From assembly GCA_016840485.1 (NCBI GenBank), contig JAEOSG010000006.1, positions 1 through 38,511 of the forward strand: 38,511 nt of DNA, in the 5' to 3' direction. The notes beneath the pieces were generated by a model that was not told where the DNA came from, searched no databases, and saw nothing but the letters and a program-made list of their open reading frames with translations. This document shows, one piece after another, positions 32,430 through 38,511 of the stretch (within the stretch, counting starts at the first letter, position 1; each line of letters begins with the position of its first letter). The translations under genes and the position numbers were made by a program. This DNA is from Candidatus Baldrarchaeota archaeon (lineage in GTDB: Archaea > Asgardarchaeota > Baldrarchaeia > Baldrarchaeales > DXJG01).

Positions 32430-33863
32430 GTGAAAGAAACAGAAGCAAAAGAATACTACGATAAAATATTTATGTTGTTAAAGAAGCATCATGAGTGGTT
32501 TCGTAGCGCAATTCCGTTAATTGCTTCCGAAAACCCAGCATAAACTGCTGGGTCGGAAAAACATCCCAAGCCCAGCAGTCAGGGAATGCCTATGCAGTGA
32601 TTTCGGAAATAGATACGCCGAAAGTCCCTGACTTATAGGGGACCGGTAAGGTTGGCCAGGTGAACGTGTATACGCAGGTTGTGTCTATATAGATCAAGTA
32701 GAAGAAATTGCTATCCAATTGGCTAAAAAACTATTTAATGCAGAGTTCGCCGATGTTCGCGCCATTAGCGGTGTAATTGCAAACTTAATAGTATATACGG
32801 CTTTTACCGAACCTGGAGATCACATCATGAGCATATCTATCCCATCGGGTGGTCACATAAGTTACGCAAAGAAAAAGCTTTGGGGCACAGCTGGGAAAGT
32901 TAGAGGATTGAAAGTGCATTATTTTGATTTTGACGAAAAAGAGATGAACATCGACGTTGATGGAACAGCTAAAAAGGTTAAAAGACTTGAAAAGCAAGGA
33001 AAACAAATAAAACTTTTCATAATGGGCGCCAGCGTATTTCTCTTCCCAGAACCAGTAAAGGAAATCAGAGAAATTGCAGACGAGATTGGTGCATACATAC
33101 ACTTTGACGGCGCACATGTCGCAGGGCTAATTGCTGGCGGAAAATTCCAGGATCCCTTAAGAGAAGGTGCAGATGTATTTACAATCAGCACTCATAAAAC
33201 ATTACCGGGGCCACAAGGAGGAGCAGTTTTCTCACATAACAAGTATGCGGAGGTTCTAAAAATGGCCGCTTTCCCATCTACGATGAGCAATCATCACTTG
33301 CATCTGGTCGCTGGGAATAGCAGCAGCTAAGGCTGCTGCTACCAAGAGCAGTGGCTTTTGCAGAGATGCTTGCTTTCGGTAGAGAATACGCGGAGCAAAT
33401 TATTAAAAACGCGAAGGCACTAGGTCAGGCCTTATATGAGAGGGGATTCAAGGTTCTTGCTGAACATAAGGGATTCACTGAGTCGCACACAATTCTGGTA
33501 GATATTAGTGAAACGCCATTAAAGGATGGCATGACAGTTGAGAAAAAATTAGAGGAAGCTAACATCATCGTTAATCGAAATTTGCTTCCATGGGACAAAA
33601 GAGTCGGAAGAGATTATAGAAGACCTGGAGGTATACGTTTAGGCGTCAGCGAAATAACTAGACTAGGGATGAAAGAATCTGATATGGTAGAGATAGCTGA
33701 ATTAATTAAAAGAGTTGTTTTGGACCAAGAAGACCCAAAAAAAGTTGCTAAAGATGTCGCTGAATTCAGAAAAGACTTCCAAAAAGTTCATTATTGCTTC
33801 GACAACTTGACCGATGCATATGAGTACATTAACATTAGAGAGTACTTTAACCTTAAAAAATAA
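32430..33863 (+). CDS. glyA: Serine hydroxymethyltransferase interrupted by three micro-introns
   Basis: A PLP enzyme interconverting serine and glycine with a C1-carrier pterin. The spliced CDS (32430-32531, 32560-32622, 32650-33317, 33347-33863) is 1350 nt, 449 residues, the normal archaeal length. The junctions restore IPLIASEN-IPSPAVRE, FGNRYAE-GWPGERVYAGC and HLHLVAG(K)AVAFAEML, all strongly conserved. The PLP lysine is in ISTHKTLPGPQGG. GTG 32430 follows TAGGAGG. The plain reading frame is broken by a TAA, a TGA and a TAA, one inside each insertion, so the ORF track shows only two fragments. All other sequence is clean, with no further stops or drift, which argues for a live gene whose mRNA is spliced. 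Confidence 0.92.
32532..32559 (+). other. glyA micro-intron 1 (28 nt)
   Basis: The BHB fold has central helix TCCG/CGGA, 5' bulge AA^A, inner stem ACCCAGCA/TGCTGGGT (8 perfect pairs, loop TAAAC) and 3' bulge AA^A. The exons join TCC GAA | AAC ATC, phase 0. The loop contains an in-frame TAA. Confidence 0.9.
32623..32649 (+). other. glyA micro-intron 2 (27 nt)
   Basis: The BHB fold has central helix GCCG/CGGT (one G-U), 5' bulge AA^A, inner stem GTCCC/GGGAC with a 10-base loop, and 3' bulge AA^G. The exons join GCC GAA | GGT TGG, phase 0. The length is a multiple of three, but an in-frame TGA opens the loop. Confidence 0.9.
33318..33346 (+). other. glyA micro-intron 3 (29 nt)
   Basis: The hairpin AGCAGCAGC/GCTGCTGCT (9 perfect pairs) has loop TAAG. 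Central helix TGGG/ACCA has three pairs and a G-A mismatch, with 5' bulge AA^T and 3' bulge AG^A, joining GGG AA|A GCA. Cuts one or two bases to the left are also compatible with the frame and would give Arg instead of Lys. The in-frame TAA lies in the loop. Confidence 0.85.
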
Positions 33864-33979
33864 CCCAAAAATTTCCTACAATATTTTTTATGATAAGTAT
33901 CAAATATTATAATGTAGGTTTGTTAGTAGCAACACTGAGATATCTAATAAAAATGAATAAAATATCTGGAGGACACTTG

Positions 33980-34270
33980 GTGCACATTAGGGAATTTCAA
34001 AAGCTAATGAAAGAATTATACTATCATAGAGATTCTAAACGTGGAATATTTAAAACCTTTACTTGGTTAGTTCAAGAAATAGGAGAATTAGGTAGGGCGC
34101 TGTTAGATAACGACAGAGAAGGGTTAAAGGAGGAAGTCGGGGATGTTTTTGCTTGGCTTGCCAGCTTATGCAATATTTTGGACATAGACTTAGAAGAATC
34201 TGCGGTAAGCAAATATCATGGAGTTTGCCCCAAATGCGGAGAAAAGCCATGTCACTGTTCAACTGAGTAA
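33980..34270 (+). CDS. MazG-type nucleotide pyrophosphohydrolase
   Basis: An all-alpha NTP pyrophosphatase of about 96 residues. The metal-binding EXXE...EXXD pattern is visible as QEIGELGRALLDND followed by LKEEVGDVFAWLASL. A C-terminal zinc-knuckle-like tail CPKCGEKPCHC is added, as in some archaeal members. The track starts at 33890, but GGAGGA lies 6 bases before GTG 33980, which begins the conserved part (HIREFQKLMKELY); I take that start. It probably cleans non-canonical or excess nucleotides. The gene is 116 bases after glyA. Confidence 0.82.
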   Translation: MHIREFQKLMKELYYHRDSKRGIFKTFTWLVQEIGELGRALLDNDREGLKEEVGDVFAWLASLCNILDIDLEESAVSKYHGVCPKCGEKPCHCSTE

Positions 34271-34464
34271 CAACTTGTGAATTTAGTGGAAATTAGCTTT
34301 TTTGAACTCATTGATTGCATGATGTCAAGAGACTTGCTGCATACAATATGTTTGTCAAGAGTTAAAGTTTTATAAGTGTTGGTTCACTTATTTTTGTGGA
34401 GTTTTAATGAGAGTTTTACACATCATAATTGGTGGTCTTAAACACCGTTTGAGGAGGCGGAGCT

Positions 34465-35304
34465 ATGAAAGTCAGTAATATCATGACTAGAAACGTAGTG
34501 TATGTTGAGGTTCCAGGGAACAGGGAACATCTATTGGAATTAATGAATAAACACGGAGTAATGGGATTACCCGTGGTGAGGAAAGGAACAAAGGAAGTTG
34601 TTGGAATAGTTACTCGTACTGATTTAATGCAAAAACCTGATGAAGAGCAAATAGCTATGCTTATGACACGAGACCCTATAGTAACTACTCCAGATGCAGA
34701 TATTAAAGATGCTGCGAAGATACTACTCGATAAAAATATTCGTAGGTTGCCTGTTGTTGAAGATGGTGAACTTGTCGGTATTATAACAGTTGCAGACATT
34801 GTTTGGAAGGCCATTTCTCGTATGAATATTGATAAATCAATTAAACCGTATGTGCAGAAGAAAATAACTGCCGTGTGGGAAGGTACTCCTTTACCTGTTG
34901 CATATATAGTTATGCGGCTTGCTGATGTTCAAGCACTACCAGTTCTAGGTAATGAAGGACAACTCGTAGGAATAATTACTGATACCGATTTCATTTCCCT
35001 TAGCGAGGTTGTTGATGAAAGTAAAGTTTCTGAAGTATCTGCAGCTAGTGAGGGAACTAAATGGTCATGGGACGCATCTACGTATATCTATATAGCAAAA
35101 AAGAAGCTAAAATTGCCAAAAAAACCAGTTAGCGAGGTTATGGTAACTAACGTTATTAAAGTAGCTGAACAAATATCGGTGAGTGAATGTGCAAAAATGA
35201 TGAGGAAATACGACATCGACCAATTCCCGGTGGTCAATGCTAAGGGAGATCTGGTTGGAATGATTACGGATGTAAATCTCCTCAAGGCGCTGCTGGAAAC
35301 CTAA
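34465..35304 (+). CDS. Four-CBS-domain protein
   Basis: A 279-residue protein made of four CBS motifs (about 1-58, 66-120, 125-180 and 220-279). Each ends in the typical pattern such as LPVVRKGTKEVVGIVTRTDL, LPVVEDGELVGIIT, LPVLGNEGQLVGIITDTDF and FPVVNAKGDLVGMITDVNL. There is no catalytic or DNA-binding domain. Such proteins form discs that bind adenine nucleotides or SAM and regulate partners. ATG is preceded by GGAGG. Its 3' end overlaps the end of a convergent winged-helix gene by 23 bases. Confidence 0.88.
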   Translation: MKVSNIMTRNVVYVEVPGNREHLLELMNKHGVMGLPVVRKGTKEVVGIVTRTDLMQKPDEEQIAMLMTRDPIVTTPDADIKDAAKILLDKNIRRLPVVEDGELVGIITVADIVWKAISRMNIDKSIKPYVQKKITAVWEGTPLPVAYIVMRLADVQALPVLGNEGQLVGIITDTDFISLSEVVDESKVSEVSAASEGTKWSWDASTYIYIAKKKLKLPKKPVSEVMVTNVIKVAEQISVSECAKMMRKYDIDQFPVVNAKGDLVGMITDVNLLKALLET

Positions 35305-35593
35305 CTTCTAGGTATTTATCTATTAGTCGTTGGCCAAGACCTGTCAATAACCATTTGTAAGGTTTCTTCCCCTTTCTTGACACGATCTTTTCTTGCTCCA
35401 ACTTTCTTAGGTGATGTAAAATAACCCCGTAGCTAAGATTAGTCTTATCACTTATTTCTTTTATAGTTCTTCCAGAACCTTCTGCCTCTCTAAGACACTT
35501 TAAGATAACAGTTCGCACAATTAAGCCACGCTTCATGTTCCTGATTTTTGATAATCGTGCAAGGGGATCTATGTAGTCTACCTTTTCCAGCAT
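35282..35593 (-). CDS. ArsR-like winged-helix regulator
   Basis: A 103-residue winged-helix protein: IKEISDKTNLSYGVILHHLRKLEQEKIVSRKGKKPYKWLLT is the recognition helix plus wing. The N-terminal 20 residues (DPLARLSKIRNMKRGLIVRTVILKCL) begin the fold. An internal Met at residue 19-20 is an alternative start. No metal-binding cysteine motif is present, so the signal is unknown. It is convergent with and overlaps the four-CBS gene. Confidence 0.75.
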   Translation of the reverse strand: MLEKVDYIDPLARLSKIRNMKRGLIVRTVILKCLREAEGSGRTIKEISDKTNLSYGVILHHLRKLEQEKIVSRKGKKPYKWLLTGLGQRLIDKYLEVRFPAAP

Positions 35594-35874
35594 TGAAAAT
35601 CCCAGCCGACATAATATATAATCTTCTTCATTAAAAGGAATAATCTAAAAACATAAATGCTTATCGAAACTGTTTTAAATTCTGAATAAAGATAAAATAA
35701 ACTAATACCACGAACGTCAAATAAGTGTAAAAAAGTTCGGGAATACGGGCCCGCAAGAATGGTTTCATGAACAGTAACGATGGGCTCTAAAACGAAGTCA
35801 ATACATTAAAGTAAGCTTTATCCAAGATCAAGCTAAAATAAAATCATAAAGAACAAAATCTAGCGGTGAGGGAT

Positions 35875-36882
35875 ATGCGCCGTGCTTATGTTATTCTAAT
35901 AACTTTAGTACTTCTAACAGTAGTATTTGCATCTGTGCCCAAAGGTGCAGCAATACTTGAAGAAGAAGTTATAGTTCTTTTTGACGAATCCCATGGCCAA
36001 AACTTGACGTATACTCTTGGAAATTTCACAAAAGCTATTGATGCTCTCAATGGATCCGTATTAGAATATAAACCGGGTAGATATGCAAAATATTTTGTAC
36101 GTATACTACCTCCCAATACCACTCTTAATTACTCAACGCTTGAGGAAGTTGACATAGTAATTATTGGTAACCCTGGTCAAAATGCATCTTTTAGTGAAGA
36201 TGAGCTTTCTTCATTGGCAAACTTTACAAAACGCGGTGGAAGCTTGTTTCTAATGTGCGATCCTCAACTTAACGAATCCGTATATGGTGAGATGGGTAAT
36301 CCAGTGGAATTGAATAAAATACTATCAGCATTGAATATTTCTTCGGTTTGGTTTTCTTGTAACGATTCTCTTGGTGATGCTATATTTAATGAGAATCATA
36401 GTGTAGTTCAACACCCATATTTTGTATACGTAAACAGAACCGAGTTTAGTAACGAAACAAGCATATCTGACAACATTAAGAGGGTTTTAACATTTTCTTC
36501 CAGTTTAGTTATCAAGGATAACAAGTGTATTGTCGCAACAGGGGATAACATGTCCTATGCAATAATGCCAAATGGAAACTACACATTTCAAAACGGCACA
36601 AAACCTCCGTGGCTAGCTATATACACCGATGGCAAATTTAAAGTAGCTCTTTGCGGATCTACCGTAATGTTCAGTGATCTAAATGTAAAGGGCCTCGAAA
36701 CACCGTGGATAGATGTGGAAGATAATAAAGCGTTGTGGCTTAATATAATTAAATGGCTAACTCCCCTTCCTAGTCCAATTGACGTGTCAAACTACTTTAC
36801 CATAACAGGAAGTGTAATGCTAATTCTTGGTATAGCATCTTTTCTGGCCTATAAGATATGGAGATCAAAGAAAACCAGCTAA
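35875..36882 (+). CDS. Secreted, C-terminally anchored protein with a GATase-like (GldG/DUF4350-type) domain
   Basis: A protein of about 335 residues with an N-terminal signal sequence (AYVILITLVLLTVVFASVPKGAA) and a C-terminal transmembrane helix (GSVMLILGIASFLAYKIW) followed by a basic tail. The body thus faces the outside, anchored at the C-terminus. The domain resembles the class I glutamine amidotransferase-like fold of GldG/DUF4350 proteins (VIIGNPGQNASFSEDELSSL, GGSLFLMCDPQ). More than ten NXS/T sequons suggest heavy N-glycosylation. ATG 35875 after GGTGAGGG is preferred over GTG 35866. The function is unknown; surface complex or transport accessory roles are possible. Confidence 0.7.
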   Translation: MRRAYVILITLVLLTVVFASVPKGAAILEEEVIVLFDESHGQNLTYTLGNFTKAIDALNGSVLEYKPGRYAKYFVRILPPNTTLNYSTLEEVDIVIIGNPGQNASFSEDELSSLANFTKRGGSLFLMCDPQLNESVYGEMGNPVELNKILSALNISSVWFSCNDSLGDAIFNENHSVVQHPYFVYVNRTEFSNETSISDNIKRVLTFSSSLVIKDNKCIVATGDNMSYAIMPNGNYTFQNGTKPPWLAIYTDGKFKVALCGSTVMFSDLNVKGLETPWIDVEDNKALWLNIIKWLTPLPSPIDVSNYFTITGSVMLILGIASFLAYKIWRSKKTS

Positions 36883-37220
36883 TCTCTTATTTTATTGTGA
36901 AAGCGAAGGTACTCATTTTTCGTCAATTGCCGAATAATTATGGTCAACTTCATAGTAATATTTTTCTTTTACTTCTAGACGTCGCCTAAAACGATTTTTC
37001 CTATTTTACTGACTTCTCGTTACACTGTTTCTTCTATGCAGCTAATTTATGCTTCTTTCGTGTGGTTTGACTTCGATTATATGCGACGCTGTATAACATG
37101 TTATTTTCTCGACATATTTAGTTATCTCTTGTTTTCTGTTTCCCGTACTCCGTACTGCTTTTTTGCATAAATCTGCTTAAGCAAAACTTAAATCCGAGTC
37201 ATACATTACTTTGTTTCGAG
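36883..37220. other. Gene-free T-rich region
   Basis: About 340 bases with no credible ORF. AAACTTAAATCC near 37185-37196 may be the promoter of the small gene at 37221. I see no repeats or RNA genes. Confidence 0.4.
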
Positions 37221-37412
37221 GTGTGGTACGAGATGGAGACTAAAGATAGCGTAGAGTTTGCTTTAGGCGTTATAACCGCAACGATGACGCTGCTTAAGAA
37301 GCTAAAGGATAAAGAGATGTGTCAAGACGCCCAAAAATTGCTACTCGATGCCTGTGAAATTATTGCCGAGAACATGAGTCAAAACCTACCTCGAGCACAA
37401 CACACTTCGTAA
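37221..37412 (+). CDS. Small helical protein of unknown function
   Basis: A 63-residue, mostly helical acidic protein (SVEFALGVITATMTLLKKLKD, then LLLDACEIIAEN). The start is GTG 37221 or ATG 37233; GAGGTG precedes the ATG. I do not recognise a family. It stands alone with gene-poor DNA on both sides and, with the next gene, forms a segment whose composition differs from the rest of the window. Confidence 0.5.
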   Translation: MWYEMETKDSVEFALGVITATMTLLKKLKDKEMCQDAQKLLLDACEIIAENMSQNLPRAQHTS

Positions 37413-37987
37413 AACTTTCAACACTACACTCTTTTTTCTGAAATTTTTACATAGGAACTATATGTGAGATGTTTCTCGACAAAAAGATTAAACACCAACA
37501 CACCCCACTCAAGCAGCCCGGTCACGAAAAACGACGGACGTCGAAACTAACGTTTGCTGTTACGTTAGTAAAGCAAACTATTCGTCTTCGTGCCTCTGTT
37601 TACGGTTTTCTCTATGCTTATTACTGCCGGGTATTTTACATTTCCCCGTTCTCTGCGTTTTCGTCGGCTTATAGGGGTTAAAACAAGTACACTAGGCTGT
37701 TGACTGTAAATTTTTCAAGTGTGGAATGTCTCATGTTATATAACGAAAATTAGACCAACCGTTCCCCAATGGGTCGCCAGTTGTTGTTTGTAATTGTATG
37801 GTTGTCGTGTTTTTTATCGGTTGTTTACTCTGTTATGTTTCATGCTATTAGACATTTTAATGTGTTGTGGTGCGTAGCGTTCTGCCGGCTAAAAATCGTT
37901 TCACATAAATGTTTCATTTTATGAGACATTACAGTCGTGAAGTTTATAAACCGTTGGTTTAGTCGGGTTAGTACGAGGTGATGTTGT
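37413..37987. other. Gene-free region with inverted repeats (about 575 bp)
   Basis: No credible gene. It holds a strong hairpin at 37552-37578 and a 10-bp inverted repeat pair AATGTCTCAT (37725-37734) / ATGAGACATT (37921-37930). The second arm sits just upstream of a TATA-like GTTTATAAA (about 37939-37947) serving the last gene, which suggests operator sites. Confidence 0.5.
37552..37578. promoter_or_regulatory. Hairpin GTTTGCT-G-TTAC-GTTA-GTAA-AGCAAAC
   Basis: Eleven paired bases with one bulged G and a 4-base loop. Its core GTTACGTTAGTAA is the exact complement of the core of the dyad at 18068-18083. It could be a shared operator or a structured RNA. Confidence 0.5.
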
Positions 37988-38401
37988 GTGATTGATTTCG
38001 ATGTCGTGAAGTTAAGGAGCGACTTTAATCTCTTCGAGGTTATCTTCGACACTTCGTTTGAGCGAAAGATTGCAGAAGAAATCATTGAATTGATTGCTGA
38101 GACTGGAGAACCCTTAACAATTCACGATATGCGGCGTTACATCGAGGATAACGATTACTCTGAACGTACTGTTTACTACGTTCTTGAGAGGCTTAAAAAA
38201 CTCGGTTTAATCGAGTCACGAGCCGGTAAATACAGACTTTCTAACAGATTTTCAAAAGCACTTCGAAAGATTGCCGACAAGTGGGACGAATTCCTCGAAG
38301 AAGGCATTATCGAGCGATATGAGATAAGACCTTATACATTATTTGAAAAGTGGCAACTTGAACGCGACAGAGAGGGCTGTAATCTTTTACGTCGACGTTA
38401 A
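37988..38401 (+). CDS. Winged-helix (phage/plasmid-style) regulator
   Basis: A 137-residue protein. Residues about 35-95 form a winged helix (LTIHDMRRYIEDNDYSERTVYYVLERLKKLGLIESRAGKYRLS), followed by a helical C-terminal tail rich in charged residues. GTG 37988 follows GAGGTGATG and a TATA-like box. Codon use (many CGA/CGT, TCG-rich DNA) differs from the core genes, so it may belong to an acquired element that continues beyond the contig. Target unknown. Confidence 0.65.
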   Translation: MIDFDVVKLRSDFNLFEVIFDTSFERKIAEEIIELIAETGEPLTIHDMRRYIEDNDYSERTVYYVLERLKKLGLIESRAGKYRLSNRFSKALRKIADKWDEFLEEGIIERYEIRPYTLFEKWQLERDREGCNLLRRR

Positions 38402-38492
38402 TAATTTTTTCATATTATGTGCAAAAAAGTCAATGCACGACACGTCTTTTGACGTTTGCAAACCGTGTTTAGATGGATATCTTATACTTTTA

Positions 38493-38511
38493 CTGTCTCT
38501 TATACACATCT
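38493..38511 (+). other. Nextera transposon adapter at the contig end (artefact)
   Basis: The last 19 bases are CTGTCTCTTATACACATCT, the standard Tn5/Nextera mosaic-end adapter read. They are not genomic, and the true sequence ends at or before 38492. Confidence 0.95.

Noticed and set aside
32532-32649. Translational bypassing hairpins instead of introns in glyA
   Set aside because: Possible in principle, but the same bulge geometry is found in the tRNA introns of this window, so RNA splicing is the simpler explanation; left as a test in the finding.
32532-33346. glyA as a pseudogene with indels or sequencing errors
   Set aside because: Three independent insertions of 27-29 nt, each a perfect hairpin with matching bulges and clean exons around it, are not error- or decay-like.
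1-38511. CRISPR array, rRNA genes or insertion sequences
   Set aside because: No regularly spaced repeats, no rRNA segments and no transposase or terminal repeats of IS type were seen.

Overview
The window is archaeal DNA, AT-rich and gene-dense. Typical archaeal genes are Hef, the small subunit of DNA polymerase D (DP1), Orc1/Cdc6, Alba, FAU-1, Sec61-beta, UPF0147, DUF2070 and an ADP-forming acyl-CoA synthetase. PolD argues against a classical crenarchaeon; a TACK-type or deep-branching lineage fits, but I cannot name it. The last 19 bases are the Nextera adapter, so the right edge is a contig end. The left edge cuts into a PUA/PAPS-reductase gene.

Layout. 0-7.6 kb: sulfur/RNA/repair genes (PAPS reductase-ferredoxin, Hef, p27 zinc protein, UPF0147, FAU-1) and small membrane proteins. 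7.7-8.8 kb: a decayed DUF362 gene with short repeats. 9.0-11.4 kb: a MoxR ATPase/VWA pair flanked by two intron-rich tRNA genes. 11.6-17.4 kb: AbrB-PhoU regulator, DUF429, DP1, Orc1/Cdc6 and a likely replication origin with inward-facing ORB elements, then two winged-helix genes. 17.4-21.4 kb: an unknown gene, a HTH-CBS regulator and hypF with a frameshift, with repeated CTTGTTAC-type dyads around them. 21.5-29.3 kb: class III aminotransferase, Alba, pyruvate:ferredoxin oxidoreductase (porD-porA-porB, with porG on the other strand beyond a glycosyltransferase) and an ADP-forming acyl-CoA synthetase alpha subunit. Together the last two would turn pyruvate into acetyl-CoA and then acid plus ATP. 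29.3-38.5 kb: DUF2070, ZPR1-like, Sec61-beta, serine hydroxymethyltransferase, MazG, a four-CBS protein, HTH proteins and a secreted anchored protein.

The outstanding signal is a family of tiny introns of the bulge-helix-bulge (BHB) type. glyA is broken three times (28, 27 and 29 nt) and porG once (33 nt). Each insertion is a perfect hairpin flanked by a short helix and 3-nt bulges, and its removal restores the conserved protein exactly. Each carries an in-frame stop in its loop. tRNA-Ser(CGA) has three introns (23, 19, 30 nt) and tRNA-Leu(CAG) two (23, 16 nt) with the same geometry. This suggests that the tRNA splicing machinery also matures ordinary metabolic mRNAs here.

A second unusual signal is a textbook -1 frameshift cassette (A_AAT_TTT, spacer, 9-bp hairpin) at the end of moxR. 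It leads into a VWA frame with no ATG, GTG or TTG for about 200 codons, so an AAA-VWA fusion made by programmed frameshifting is predicted.
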